Shown: piece after piece, positions 1 through 8,803 of the stretch | Layout: every line of letters begins with the position of its first letter | Position numbering within the stretch: position 1 is the first letter of the stretch | Assembly (NCBI GenBank): GCA_024229935.1 | Contig: JAAERX010000156.1 | Coordinates: 1-64,000, forward strand | Direction of reading: 5' to 3' | Source: Gammaproteobacteria bacterium | Lineage (GTDB): Bacteria > Pseudomonadota > Gammaproteobacteria > Steroidobacterales > GCA-2729495 | Length of the DNA: 64,000 nucleotides | Notes under the pieces: model-generated | The model's input: only the letters and a program-made list of their open reading frames with translations | What the model was told of the DNA's origin: nothing | Database searches by the model: none | Made by a program: the position numbers and the translations under genes

Positions 1-1064
1 CGGCCCTGTATAACAGGCAACAGAAGTGCATGCGCCTGCTTAAGAGTCCTCTCAGTTGTTGCCCAGTCCATGCACGCATCCGTAACGGAGACTCCATATT
101 CCAATTGAGACAGGTCTTCTCCAATAGACTGATTGCCTGAATGCAGATTACTTTCAAGCATCAGGCCAACAATAGAGTTATTGCCATGAACAATCTGCTC
201 AACACAATCACGCGCTACCAGTGGCTGCAGGTTATGGTCTTTATTGGAATTGGCATGACTGCAATCCACGACAATACACTTTGGCAACCCTGCCTTTTCC
301 AGTTCCTGTTCGCACAATGCAATACTAACTGAATCATAGTTAGGGCGGCCACCGCCACCCCTCAATACTGTGTGGCCATAAGCATTTCCACGTGTTTGAA
401 AAACAGCTGTCCGGCCTTCCTGATTGATGCCCATAAAATGATGGGACTGACCTGCTGACTTCAAAGCATTGATTGCCACATCCAGTGAGCCATCCGTACC
501 ATTTTTAAACCCAACAGGTGTAGACAAGCCACTGGCCATCTCCCGATGTGTTTGTGATTCAGTGGTACGTGCTCCAATCGCTGTCCAGGTGACAAGATCA
601 CCCATATACTGCGGCATAATCGGGTCCAGTGCCTCAGTAGCCGTAGGTAGCCCCATCCTGGCCAGGTGAAGCAATAACTCACGGGCCATATGTATACCCT
701 TCTCCACATGAAATGAGTCATCCATATCCGGGTCATTAATCAGTCCTTTCCAACCCACTGTCGTACGCGGCTTCTCAAAGTACACACGCATCAGCACCAC
801 AATCGTGTCAGAAATCTCATCTGTTAGTACCTTTAAGCGTTCGGCATACTCATGGGCCGCCTTGGCATCATGGATTGAACAGGGGCCAACTACGGCAAAA
901 ATTCTGGGATCACGACCATCCAGAATGTCCTGCATAACCTGCCGGCTGGCAATAACAGATTTCTCAATATCCGCATTCAGTGGTAAGGCTGCCTTAACCT
1001 CTGCAGGAGTCGGCATTTCTGTCTTGGCAACAACATTTATATTGTGAATCTGACTGTCCATCAT
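1..1064 (-). CDS. aroG: 3-deoxy-7-phosphoheptulonate synthase, class I (partial at window edge)
   Basis: Catalyses the first step of the shikimate pathway, condensing phosphoenolpyruvate and erythrose 4-phosphate to DAHP in the cytoplasm. The minus-strand reading frame is open from an ATG-ATG pair at 1064/1061 to the window edge, about 354 codons. That is close to the full length of the AroG/AroF/AroH family, so only a few C-terminal residues are missing. Family signatures are visible in order: VGPCSIHD, RVYFEKPRT, GARTTESQTHR, FKNGTDGS, RGGGGRPNYD and VDCSHANS. A GGAAG ribosome-binding site lies just upstream of the ATG. Which isozyme (Phe-, Tyr- or Trp-sensitive) cannot be told from this. 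No TyrR or TrpR operator was recognised upstream. Confidence 0.96.
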   Translation of the reverse strand, partial: MMDSQIHNINVVAKTEMPTPAEVKAALPLNADIEKSVIASRQVMQDILDGRDPRIFAVVGPCSIHDAKAAHEYAERLKVLTDEISDTIVVLMRVYFEKPRTTVGWKGLINDPDMDDSFHVEKGIHMARELLLHLARMGLPTATEALDPIMPQYMGDLVTWTAIGARTTESQTHREMASGLSTPVGFKNGTDGSLDVAINALKSAGQSHHFMGINQEGRTAVFQTRGNAYGHTVLRGGGGRPNYDSVSIALCEQELEKAGLPKCIVVDCSHANSNKDHNLQPLVARDCVEQIVHGNNSIVGLMLESNLHSGNQSIGEDLSQLEYGVSVTDACMDWATTERTLKQAHALLLPVIQG

Positions 1065-1077
1065 CTCTTCCTTCCAG

Positions 1078-1096
1078 GCGGGGCACATCACCCCGC
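1078..1096. repeat. GC-rich inverted repeat in the aroG-kinase divergent gap
   Basis: A six-base stem (gcgggg / ccccgc) with a short loop sits between the divergent aroG and kinase starts, just upstream of the aroG ribosome-binding site. There is no T-run, so it is not a typical terminator. It could be a leader hairpin or an operator. Function unknown. Confidence 0.3.
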
Positions 1097-1147
1097 GGGG
1101 GGCGAATAATACCAGCATTTGGACTGCCCCAAAATCACCTGAAATTT

Positions 1148-2029
1148 TTGCCTTCTACACCTGCCGCTGGAGGCCTTGCTGACGTAGAATGCCGCCTCCG
1201 CATTTACCAACCCAGCAACAGGATATACCGGGTGCCACAAACAAAAAAATTCAGAGCCAGGCAGAAGCTGGGCAAATATCGAATTGAGAAACGTCTCTCC
1301 AGCGGTCCTCGAGCTGACGTATACAGTGCTTACGACACTATTCATGGCATTCATGTCGCATTAAAAATCGCCAAGCCAAACATTATTGAAGACAACTTTC
1401 TTGATGAATTCCGGCATGAGGCCAAGCTGTCGTCAAGAATGGAACATCCCAATGTTCTGCCTGTAATGAATGCCAGTTTCATTGATGATTATTTTGTCAT
1501 TGCAATGCGGCTTGGCATTGAAACGCTGGCTGATCGAATGACTCGACGGATGTCTACTGAACGCGCACTTGACTTATCAACACAGGCAATTGCAGCAGTT
1601 GCACATGCACATGCAAACAAAATTATTCATTGTGATGTAAAACCGGAGAACTTCATTCTGTTCCCGGGAAACCGACTGCGCTTATCTGACTTTGGCTTTT
1701 CAAAAATCGCACTACGTACCGTCAAAGCATCTGGTTCCGGCACTCTTGGTTATCTTGCACCCGAGCAAGCACTCGGCCGTCCTATGTTTCAGTCCGATGT
1801 ATTTGCACTGGGACTGGTCATCTACCAGATGTTCAGCAGTAAGCTGCCAGAATACCCATATGAGTGGCCAATGCCCGGCTATGACCGAATTCGTAGTAAG
1901 CTGCGACGCAGAACCATTGCATGGCTACGCAAATCGCTGGAGTTCCGGCCTCGAGATCGGTACCGGGATGGTGTAGCAATGGAAAATGCATTCAAGGACA
2001 TACGGCTGAAACTCGCAAAGCGTGACTGA
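1148..2029 (+). CDS. Hanks-type serine/threonine protein kinase
   Basis: Cytoplasmic protein kinase that would phosphorylate Ser/Thr on protein targets. Visible kinase elements are: the VALK lysine near residue 73; the alpha-C glutamate in HEAKL near 91; the catalytic loop HCDVKPEN at 161-168 (HCD instead of HRD); DFG at 181-183; and LAPEQ around 203-207. The glycine-rich loop (LSSGPRADVY, 50-59) has lost two of its three glycines, so nucleotide binding may be weak or atypical. There is no transmembrane segment or PASTA domain; the protein ends soon after the kinase fold. The start is uncertain: the ATG at 1148 gives a 28-residue extension, while GTG at 1232, preceded by an AGGATA-like site, would begin near the kinase domain. 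It overlaps the downstream PP2C gene by 8 bases, implying coupled translation and an antagonistic kinase/phosphatase pair. Confidence 0.9.
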   Translation: MPSTPAAGGLADVECRLRIYQPSNRIYRVPQTKKFRARQKLGKYRIEKRLSSGPRADVYSAYDTIHGIHVALKIAKPNIIEDNFLDEFRHEAKLSSRMEHPNVLPVMNASFIDDYFVIAMRLGIETLADRMTRRMSTERALDLSTQAIAAVAHAHANKIIHCDVKPENFILFPGNRLRLSDFGFSKIALRTVKASGSGTLGYLAPEQALGRPMFQSDVFALGLVIYQMFSSKLPEYPYEWPMPGYDRIRSKLRRRTIAWLRKSLEFRPRDRYRDGVAMENAFKDIRLKLAKRD

Positions 2030-2870
2030 TAAACCGACCTGTGAAGCAACACACTTAGGCCCGCTGGAGGATGCGAGCCTCTATCTTGGCGACTCCAATT
2101 TCGTCATAAATTCTTTTGAACACCCACTGGGAACTTTAGCAGTAGCTATTGCTGCCTGTGATGGAAAGCCTAATGGCAATGAAGATTCAGCTGGTATCGT
2201 ACCTGTAGCTAACGATTGCCTGGTGTTTATGGTGGCAGATGGTGTTGGAGGTTCTGCCACACCACGTAAAGCCTCCAATACTGTCGTGCAAACTTTACGG
2301 GAATCATTGCGCGAGATTGAAGATGAGGATACACGCGTTCGTACAGCAATACTTGATGGCATAGAAACCAGCAATAAACAGCTACTCAACATGAGTACCG
2401 GTACTGCCACAACACTCATTGTTGCCGACATACGCGACCAGCAGGTACGCACTTTTCATGTGGGCGATTCAGTTGCATGGCTGGTTGGGCAACGAGGTGT
2501 TATTAAACTTCAAACCACACCACATTCACCCGTTGGCTTTGGTATTGAAGCAGGGCTTATAAATGAAACAGAAGCACTGAAACACAAAGATCTGCATATT
2601 ATTTCCAATGTCATTGGTAGCAGTGATATGCGCGTGGAGATTGGTTCCAAAACGCCAATGGCCCCATTGGACACACTCCTGATCGCCAGTGATGGGCTAT
2701 TTGATAATGTCCTGCCTGATGAAATAGTCGAGATAATTCGTACCGGCCCGGTGGGTGAGGGCGCCGCACAACTCTGCAAACTTGCCCTTGAGCGCATGGC
2801 GGGCAAGGAACCAGATAAGCCATCCAAACCCGATGATTTCAGCGCCGTGCTCTTTCGCCCCAACGGTTAG
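2022..2870 (+). CDS. PP2C-family protein serine/threonine phosphatase
   Basis: Metal-dependent phosphatase that removes phosphate from Ser/Thr residues. PP2C motifs are present in order: GKPNGNEDS (the Asp usually seen at this metal site is shifted or replaced by GNED), VADGVGG, GTATTLIVADI, FHVGDS and IASDGLFDN. The last Asp-containing motif and the length (282 aa) fit stand-alone bacterial PP2C enzymes such as PstP, PppA and Stp, but without a membrane anchor. The gene starts with GTG inside the kinase stop region (overlap GTGACTGA), so the two are almost certainly cotranscribed and translationally coupled. The likely substrate is the partner kinase or its targets. No type VI secretion genes lie nearby in the window, so a PpkA/PppA-like role is not supported. 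Confidence 0.92.
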   Translation: MTDKPTCEATHLGPLEDASLYLGDSNFVINSFEHPLGTLAVAIAACDGKPNGNEDSAGIVPVANDCLVFMVADGVGGSATPRKASNTVVQTLRESLREIEDEDTRVRTAILDGIETSNKQLLNMSTGTATTLIVADIRDQQVRTFHVGDSVAWLVGQRGVIKLQTTPHSPVGFGIEAGLINETEALKHKDLHIISNVIGSSDMRVEIGSKTPMAPLDTLLIASDGLFDNVLPDEIVEIIRTGPVGEGAAQLCKLALERMAGKEPDKPSKPDDFSAVLFRPNG

Positions 2871-2966
2871 CCACCCTGTGGCCTATATCCAACCCGCATA
2901 CATCTGTGACTTGTCGATACTCTCAGCCTGAGTAGAATGACCGCTTCCAGAATCCGGAGAATTAGA

Positions 2967-3932
2967 ATGACAAAGGAATCCACAATCCAGCCGTTTGCCA
3001 AAGGTGACATCCTGGCTGGCGTGACTTTACTGAACAACCCCGATGACGACCACGCAGGTGATGGTCGCATTATTCAATACGACAGCGACCTGAATGAAAA
3101 AGGCGTGCTTTGGTTAGAAGGCACAACCCACCTGGTAGGCGGACTGAATTTCGGCCCCGACGGCAACCTTTGGGCATTCGACGCTAATGCACACGTAGTG
3201 CTGCGTATTTCTCCGGAAGGTAAACAACTGCCCGAAATCAAATTTGCCGAACGGTCTTTCTCGAACTGCAACTTTGCACCGGACGGAACGGTAATCATGG
3301 GTGAGCACCTGTTAGGCGACGGAAGCAATTTCCCTGAGTGGATGATGGGTGGCGATATTGCCAAGCTGGGCACGACACTCGCAAAGATCCCGGGTGAAGA
3401 TGTGTTCGGCCACGGTCATATCTTTCGCTTCACACCGGAAGGCGAGCAGATCAAGGAATACAACAACGAGGCCCACGGCGGCATGATGGGGTTCCTGGGC
3501 ACCACCACCGCCAGCCTGGCAGCCGATGGCAAAACGCTGCTCTACAGTTCCGAAACAGGCCCGCGCGTCATGAAGTACGACCTGGAAGCCGATCAACAAC
3601 TGGATGACTACCTCACCTTCACCCCACAGGAAGGCATGGTGCTGGTGGCCAAATACCAACCCGACGGAACGGTACTGATGCTCAAGGCAGCATCGCGTAC
3701 CGACTTCGTCTTACAGCACCTGACTGCCGATGCGGAAGTTCTGAAAACCTACGAACTGCCCTCAGCAGGCTGGGCCATTATTGAGCCGTCCATCGAAGAC
3801 AACACGATCCTGATCGGTAATTTCTTCAGTGGCATCGTCGCCAAATTTAACCTCGATTCAGGCGCCATCACGGCCCAGACCGAGGTCGGCGTGGAACGCT
3901 CACTGGCGGGTATCGCTCAATTTGCTGGCTGA
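2967..3932 (+). CDS. Beta-propeller protein (SMP-30/NHL/virginiamycin lyase-like)
   Basis: A repeat protein with recurring blade-like motifs such as GGLNFGPDGNLWAFD, CNFAPDGTVIMG, LAADGKTLLYSS and KYQPDGTVLML, typical of six-bladed propellers of the SMP-30/NHL/streptogramin-lyase superfamily. No signal peptide is seen, so it is probably cytoplasmic. The reading frame opens at 2937, but the ATG at 2967 is preferred because GGAG sits about 9 bases upstream (ATCCGGAGAATTAGA). Enzymatic function (lactonase or lyase) or a purely structural role cannot be decided. It is followed immediately by a strong terminator, so it ends its transcript. Confidence 0.75.
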   Translation: MTKESTIQPFAKGDILAGVTLLNNPDDDHAGDGRIIQYDSDLNEKGVLWLEGTTHLVGGLNFGPDGNLWAFDANAHVVLRISPEGKQLPEIKFAERSFSNCNFAPDGTVIMGEHLLGDGSNFPEWMMGGDIAKLGTTLAKIPGEDVFGHGHIFRFTPEGEQIKEYNNEAHGGMMGFLGTTTASLAADGKTLLYSSETGPRVMKYDLEADQQLDDYLTFTPQEGMVLVAKYQPDGTVLMLKAASRTDFVLQHLTADAEVLKTYELPSAGWAIIEPSIEDNTILIGNFFSGIVAKFNLDSGAITAQTEVGVERSLAGIAQFAG

Positions 3933-3952
3933 TAGTCACAATCTGTAAAGCT

Positions 3953-3980
3953 AAAAAGGCCCGCTGATGCGGGCCTTTTT
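3953..3980 (+). terminator. Rho-independent terminator after the beta-propeller gene
   Basis: A perfect 12-base inverted repeat (aaaaaggcccgc / gcgggccttttt) with a TGAT loop, followed by further T-rich sequence, 20 bases after the stop codon of the propeller gene. The symmetric A and T flanks mean it could also work on the opposite strand. Confidence 0.9.
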
Positions 3981-4138
3981 TATTTGGGCAATTTACAAAT
4001 TATGGTCAGGCTTTACGTCGCAGCCAACCCAGCAAGCCCAAACTGGAAGCAAACAGCCAAACTTGAACGCTTGACTGAAGGAAGTTCCGAGGTGTTCTTT
4101 CAGCCCGGCTTCACACGATCTGAAAGCTTCTCATCACT

Positions 4139-5053
4139 TCACCACGGTACAATATCACCCGTGTAATCAAAAAATGTACCCGTATTCGCCAGTGAAAAAC
4201 GATCAATATTCCGGATCATGTCAGCTGTGGCCTCATTAGGCGTCTGTATGCCTTTAATGGCCTTACGAAACTGTTCGGGAATAAAATCAGTTGCCGTTGC
4301 ACCCGGTGTAACAAGGCCAATAATAATTTTCTTGCGTTTTAACTGTAAGGCAAGATTAACCATCTGCATATTGAGCGCCGACTTACTACTGCGATACCAG
4401 TAAAGCATCGGCATAGTGACACTGCTAATAGAACCCTGGCTGCTGGAAACAGACACCATTTTCTTAAGCTGGCTCGCTTCCACATTTTTTCGGAACGCTT
4501 CACACATTTTCATAGGCCCGGCAACATTAACAGCCATCACCTTATAGAACACATCGTAGTTCATCTTGCCAAACATCTGATTTTCTATACCACCGCCTAT
4601 ACCCGCATTATTCAACAACATATCAATTGGCACGCCCTGATATTTTTCTGCCAACACTTCTATTGCCGGATGATCAGTAACATCCAGTTGTTCAACCACA
4701 ATATCCTTATTCTCAGCGGCCAGTGCATTCAGGGCATCCGCTTTCTCAGGCTTACGAGCTGTGGCAATAATTTTTACACCTCGCTCTGCATACTGACGGG
4801 TAAACTCAAGGCCAAGACCTCGATTTGCGCCTGTAACCAGTATCTGAGCTCCCTCGCCCACCGGTTTAGCAAGCTTATCCTCCGCAGACAACTTTGCTGG
4901 TGGGCGGGTATGGCCACCTGCCTGCGCCTGGCTGACACCCATGGCTGCCGCAGCAAGGCCCGCAGCACCCGCAAAAAAATCACGCCTATCAATTGAAGAT
5001 TTCAACTGTTCATCTGCTTGCTCATCCATATATTTATCATTGGGGTCACTCAT
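4139..5053 (-). CDS. Tat-exported short-chain dehydrogenase/reductase
   Basis: Classical SDR fold enzyme, predicted NAD(P)H-dependent oxidoreductase. Cofactor motif TGANRGLG at about 74-81 (Arg after Asn suggests NADPH preference), NNAG at 148-151, the catalytic serine in SVSSSQG near 203, and the YRSSK catalytic pair Tyr220/Lys224. The N-terminus is unusual for an SDR: a charged leader, then a twin-arginine motif DRRDFFAG at 22-29, a hydrophobic stretch and AQA|G-like cleavage near 45. This predicts folding with cofactor in the cytoplasm and export by Tat. It is one of four paralogous exported SDRs in the window (also at 16603, 53867 and 61414). The start ATG follows an AGGAGTA-like site. 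It lies downstream of the Rieske gene, but a terminator separates them. Substrate unknown. Confidence 0.9.
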   Translation of the reverse strand: MSDPNDKYMDEQADEQLKSSIDRRDFFAGAAGLAAAAMGVSQAQAGGHTRPPAKLSAEDKLAKPVGEGAQILVTGANRGLGLEFTRQYAERGVKIIATARKPEKADALNALAAENKDIVVEQLDVTDHPAIEVLAEKYQGVPIDMLLNNAGIGGGIENQMFGKMNYDVFYKVMAVNVAGPMKMCEAFRKNVEASQLKKMVSVSSSQGSISSVTMPMLYWYRSSKSALNMQMVNLALQLKRKKIIIGLVTPGATATDFIPEQFRKAIKGIQTPNEATADMIRNIDRFSLANTGTFFDYTGDIVPW

Positions 5054-5137
5054 TACCTACTCCTAAATAAGGCCTTGAATATACTTTTATACGTCTGGCC
5101 ATTCGCCATCAAATTTATTTCTGTTCATACATTGCCC

Positions 5138-5169
5138 AAAAAAATAGCCAGTAAAAACCGGCTATTTTT
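5138..5169 (-). terminator. Terminator between the Rieske oxygenase and Tat-SDR genes
   Basis: A 10-base stem (aaaaatagcc / ggctattttt) with a 10-base loop. On the minus strand it follows the Rieske gene stop and ends in a run of seven T. It is nearly symmetric and lies upstream of the Tat-SDR gene, so that SDR probably has its own promoter. Confidence 0.85.
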
Positions 5170-5203
5170 ATGCAGCTCTCTCAGGGCTGGCATATTGGCT
5201 AGT

Positions 5204-6346
5204 TTATCCAGTCGCTTTTAATTTGCTTGAGTCCTTTTCAGCTGACAGCAACGGTATGGAATCAAGCACCCAGCCCTTCTGCTCATGCCGCGCCGGTGAT
5301 GGGATGGCATAGGCCACCCTCTTCTCAGTAGCCGCAACTGTCTTTGCATCAATCTTCCAGCCTTTATTGGACCATTCCTTTAATGACTCACGATACATAA
5401 GGATACATTTATCGGAGGGCACCATAAATTCCTTGGTATTGGTATCCGGTGTAATAACAGGATGAAGATCCTCCACAATGACGATGTCCTGCTTAGCCAC
5501 ATACAGGTTGCGGTCCATCACATTCTCATCAAACTTGTCATCGGTATAACAGTTACGCATGCATAACAGGTAAACCGCAATATTTTCTTCATCTATAGGG
5601 CGCTCAATCAGATACTGATGCATGTAGTTGTCATCAGTCAGATGAATATAGGTCCAAACCTGGCTGGGGCCGTGATAGCCGGTTCCCGCCTCAAGGTCAC
5701 CCGCTCCTTCACGTGCGCCCTTAAAATCGGCATCTTTAGGTAGCGGAGGCGCTTTAAAAGTATGCCAGAAACCCTGTCCCCACTGCGTTACCTTATCCAT
5801 ACGCATTTCACCTACATGATATTCCTCATCCTCTCCAGAGAAACCATGTGTATCATGCACAAATTCATTGTGAGCAGGATCAATACCATTTTCTATGGAG
5901 CGCTCATAGTTACCCTTAAGCGTGTAACTTTGCAGAGTTGATTTCCAACCCTCCTGCCCCCATTCAGGTACATCAATAATGGGCGGACGCTCCTCTTCAG
6001 GCAGATCACCAAGAAATGCAAATACAATGCCGTGACGTTCATCTACAGGGTAGGCATCTATACGTGTCCGAGCTGGCACTTTAGGGTTGGGCCCAAGCGA
6101 AGGCAGTCGCTTAACAAACCCTTCTTCATCAAACTCCCAGCCATGATAAGGGCATTGAATGCAGTCCCCGGAGATCTTACCACCGGCCAGTGAGCCACCC
6201 CGGTGCGTACAAGTGTTACTCAAACACTTCGCCTTGCCATCCTCACCGCGAAAGACAACAAAGTCCTGACCAAGACCACGAACCTTTAGCGGCTTATCTG
6301 TAAGCTCTTCACTTGTAGCCATCGGGTACCAGAAATTGATGTACAT
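5204..6346 (-). CDS. Rieske non-heme iron oxygenase, alpha subunit
   Basis: Terminal oxygenase that uses a Rieske [2Fe-2S] cluster and mononuclear iron to hydroxylate or demethylate an organic substrate with O2. The Rieske motif is C46-T-H48 ... C65-P-Y-H68. The iron-site motif DPAHNEFVH follows, with a later QDIVIVED segment that supplies the carboxylate in this family. Length (380 aa) and C-terminal architecture resemble the vanillate demethylase / pheophorbide a oxygenase / cholesterol desaturase-like group rather than two-subunit ring dioxygenases. GGAGA lies about 10 bases before the ATG. It is clearly paralogous to 60115-61224; both begin MYINFWYP. No ferredoxin or reductase gene is next to it, so electrons must come from elsewhere. 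Substrate unknown. Confidence 0.93.
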   Translation of the reverse strand: MYINFWYPMATSEELTDKPLKVRGLGQDFVVFRGEDGKAKCLSNTCTHRGGSLAGGKISGDCIQCPYHGWEFDEEGFVKRLPSLGPNPKVPARTRIDAYPVDERHGIVFAFLGDLPEEERPPIIDVPEWGQEGWKSTLQSYTLKGNYERSIENGIDPAHNEFVHDTHGFSGEDEEYHVGEMRMDKVTQWGQGFWHTFKAPPLPKDADFKGAREGAGDLEAGTGYHGPSQVWTYIHLTDDNYMHQYLIERPIDEENIAVYLLCMRNCYTDDKFDENVMDRNLYVAKQDIVIVEDLHPVITPDTNTKEFMVPSDKCILMYRESLKEWSNKGWKIDAKTVAATEKRVAYAIPSPARHEQKGWVLDSIPLLSAEKDSSKLKATG

Positions 6347-6542
6347 GAAGAATTGTCTCCGTTTAGAATTGTTATTGTGAATGCCAGCATAAACTATATC
6401 CGGCCTTTTTAATTATTCGTCTTCCTGACTCAAATGGATGCTACCTTCAGTAACAAACCATTGGAAAAAGTTTACCACTGACACCAAGCTAAGGTCACTA
6501 TGATTAAACAACCAAACATCAAGTGTATATAGCTCAACCCAC

Positions 6543-7772
6543 CTATTCAGCTAGCTCTTCCGCTGCATGGCGCCGCCTGACAACACCTACAATCAACAAT
6601 ACCGGGAACATGAAGAGCGCGGCGGCAAACAAAGGTGCATTAGAGCCATAGGTCATAAACAGTAAACCTGACACGGTGGGTCCAACTGAGCGCCCAAGCC
6701 AGCCTGCAGATTGAAATAAACCCAACACCACGCCCCGTTCATGATCACCAGCCTGCTTGGAAACCCAGGAGGTTGATGCTGTATTAAACATCGCTCCACC
6801 AACAGATGTAAAAGTAATACCAAACATCATTACCTGCCAACTTGGAGGGTTAAACATAAACGGTACAATAGCCACAAAAAGCAAACCAAAAACGTAGGAA
6901 CAAGCTGCAAACATCAGCAACCTGCCTTCACCAAAAATGGGCACCAACCTGCCGGTAATAAACATTTGTGTCACCATGACGATGAAGCCGAGATACATAA
7001 ACATAAAACCAACCTGCTTCGGCCCCCAGCTAAACCCAGCATCTGCCCACAACGGAAAGGTGGTTTCAAAATTAGTCATCGCAAAAAAAACAAGGAAGCC
7101 CATCAAAATCATCGGCGCCAGAATTGGGCGTGACAGAATATGACGAAATGAATCCGTATTTATGCCGCTCGACTGTCGCGCCGCTTTAGCATCCCCCATC
7201 TGTAAACGTTTATCCGCGGGCAAGCTTTCCTTAAGAAAACCCAAAATCGCAAACAGCGTTAGAAATGAAACGCCTCCAGCAGCTATAGAAGGAAGAAATA
7301 AGGAGGCAGTTTCTGCTGTATTCCCTGACAACAGCCCACCTATTGCCGGACCCGCCATAAAACCAATACTGACAGCACCACCCACCATGCCCATCCCCTG
7401 AGCACGCTTTTCAGGTGGGGTGATATCAGTCACATAAGCAGTTGCCGCAGCAAAGTTACCCGCCATCAAACCAGTGAAAAACCGCGAAGCAAGCAGTATC
7501 CAGAGACTACCAGAACGATCAGCATAAGCCATCAACAGGTAAGCAACCGTTGAGCCAGCCATGGTCATTACCAGAATAGGTTTGCGTCCATGTCTATCGC
7601 TTAGCTTGCCCCAAACAGGCGTTGCCAGAAACTGCCCCATCGCAAATGCCGACACTATAAAACCTGCCACCATTTCTGATGCGCCAAGATTGGTCGCAAC
7701 AAACATAAAGGGCGGCAACACTAGGCCAAAGCCCACGCCGCTCATAACAATAACAATAAAAAGAATGGGCAC
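6543..7772 (-). CDS. MFS transporter (drug/metabolite efflux type)
   Basis: Twelve-helix major facilitator protein of the inner membrane. The first helix carries GVGFGLVLPP, and the loop 2-3 signature GKLSDRHGRKP is intact. The second half begins after the charged loop around KAARQSSG. The sequence resembles TetA/Bcr-like H+ antiporters. The reading frame starts at a GTG that immediately follows the stop codon of the upstream hydrolase gene (TAA-GTG), so translation is probably coupled. A later ATG nine codons in would cut into helix 1. Its position between an oxygenase and a secreted hydrolase suggests export or uptake of a metabolite in the same pathway; direction and substrate are not visible. 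Confidence 0.88.
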   Translation of the reverse strand: MPILFIVIVMSGVGFGLVLPPFMFVATNLGASEMVAGFIVSAFAMGQFLATPVWGKLSDRHGRKPILVMTMAGSTVAYLLMAYADRSGSLWILLASRFFTGLMAGNFAAATAYVTDITPPEKRAQGMGMVGGAVSIGFMAGPAIGGLLSGNTAETASLFLPSIAAGGVSFLTLFAILGFLKESLPADKRLQMGDAKAARQSSGINTDSFRHILSRPILAPMILMGFLVFFAMTNFETTFPLWADAGFSWGPKQVGFMFMYLGFIVMVTQMFITGRLVPIFGEGRLLMFAACSYVFGLLFVAIVPFMFNPPSWQVMMFGITFTSVGGAMFNTASTSWVSKQAGDHERGVVLGLFQSAGWLGRSVGPTVSGLLFMTYGSNAPLFAAALFMFPVLLIVGVVRRRHAAEELAE

Positions 7773-8801
7773 TTATTTATATTCTAGTGTTGCGCGACCA
7801 TCACTCATCACACCAAAGTTGGTTGTACGCAACCAACCTAATGCAGCCTGATCCTTTTTTATATAAGCATCAAGGAATGCAGTCTGTGCAGACCGGACTA
7901 CTTCTTCAGCTACAGGGTCATCTTCTCCACCCTTATTATCCCGGCATATCAAACCACCTAGATAGTGATCAGCATTTTCAACTACCACCTCGTACTTATC
8001 ACCTGCCGGTGCAAGCCTGTAGGGCGACATCCGCCACTCCCAAGGGAAAATTTCACCGGTACCTACATTGCCTTGATCCAGAGTACCCCCCGAAGCAATC
8101 AGCGCGGTCTTTAGCCCACTAAATGCATCAGCTGACATCGTAGGCACCTGGGGCAAGCCTTTCATTGGTTTCATCTGCCCTACGCCACTCATAATCACAG
8201 CAGCCGTAAAGCGATTATCTTTCAAATCTACCGGTACCCCATCTACCTGATTTTCCATCTTCAAACCAATTTTCAGCATAGCAATCATGCCGCCAAAAGA
8301 ATGGCCGGCAACCGCCACACGCGCACCATCAATTTGCCCTTCCAGCTCAGGAATACGTACCTCAATGACATCCAGCGAATCCAGAATAAAGCTCATATCA
8401 CGACTTCGCGATACCAGCATCTTCGGTATATCAAGCGGCTTCATCTTTGGTCCATTGGGAGAATCCAGATGATCTGGAGAAATCACGATGTAACCATGCG
8501 AGACCCAGAAATCTGTTATGCGCTCATATTGCTGTGGATAACAAAAAGCACCATGTGAAAACACCACTACCGGGAAGGCGCCATTCTCTTCTGTTTTTGT
8601 TGGCCAGGAGATACGCATATGAACATCCCTGTCCTGAACAGGATCATTCACTACCAGCCTATCATTCTTCAATACATCATAAGGTCCTGGTGCTGTCCAG
8701 GCTGAATTTTTCTGCACCATACCCGTACAGGCCGCAAGCAATAAAACAGCCGGCAGAATGATAAATAAGCCTCGCGGCAATGCTAAAAACAAAAAATTCA
8801 T
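7773..8801 (-). CDS. Lipoprotein alpha/beta hydrolase (dienelactone hydrolase / PAF-acetylhydrolase-like)
   Basis: Predicted envelope-anchored serine hydrolase. The N-terminus is a lipoprotein signal with lipobox LLAAC at about residue 25. The alpha/beta hydrolase core shows VVVFSHGAFC (oxyanion-loop region), SPDHLDS and the nucleophile elbow GHSFGG, followed by a late His in ENADHYLGG. These features fit the platelet-activating-factor acetylhydrolase / predicted dienelactone hydrolase group that cleaves small esters or lactones. It sits 2 bases after the subtilisin gene stop and abuts the MFS gene, so 8801-6543 forms one transcript with 11410-8804 upstream. Substrate unknown. Confidence 0.85.
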   Translation of the reverse strand: MNFLFLALPRGLFIILPAVLLLAACTGMVQKNSAWTAPGPYDVLKNDRLVVNDPVQDRDVHMRISWPTKTEENGAFPVVVFSHGAFCYPQQYERITDFWVSHGYIVISPDHLDSPNGPKMKPLDIPKMLVSRSRDMSFILDSLDVIEVRIPELEGQIDGARVAVAGHSFGGMIAMLKIGLKMENQVDGVPVDLKDNRFTAAVIMSGVGQMKPMKGLPQVPTMSADAFSGLKTALIASGGTLDQGNVGTGEIFPWEWRMSPYRLAPAGDKYEVVVENADHYLGGLICRDNKGGEDDPVAEEVVRSAQTAFLDAYIKKDQAALGWLRTTNFGVMSDGRATLEYK

Positions 8802-8803
8802 AT

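Noticed and set aside
461-736. Minus-strand 91-codon open frame inside the aroG region
   Set aside because: It is a shifted frame of the DAHP synthase gene, whose true frame carries all family motifs and runs to the window edge.
3984-4166. Plus-strand 60-codon frame after the propeller terminator
   Set aside because: No ribosome-binding site, overlaps the SDR 3' end and lies directly inside post-terminator sequence.
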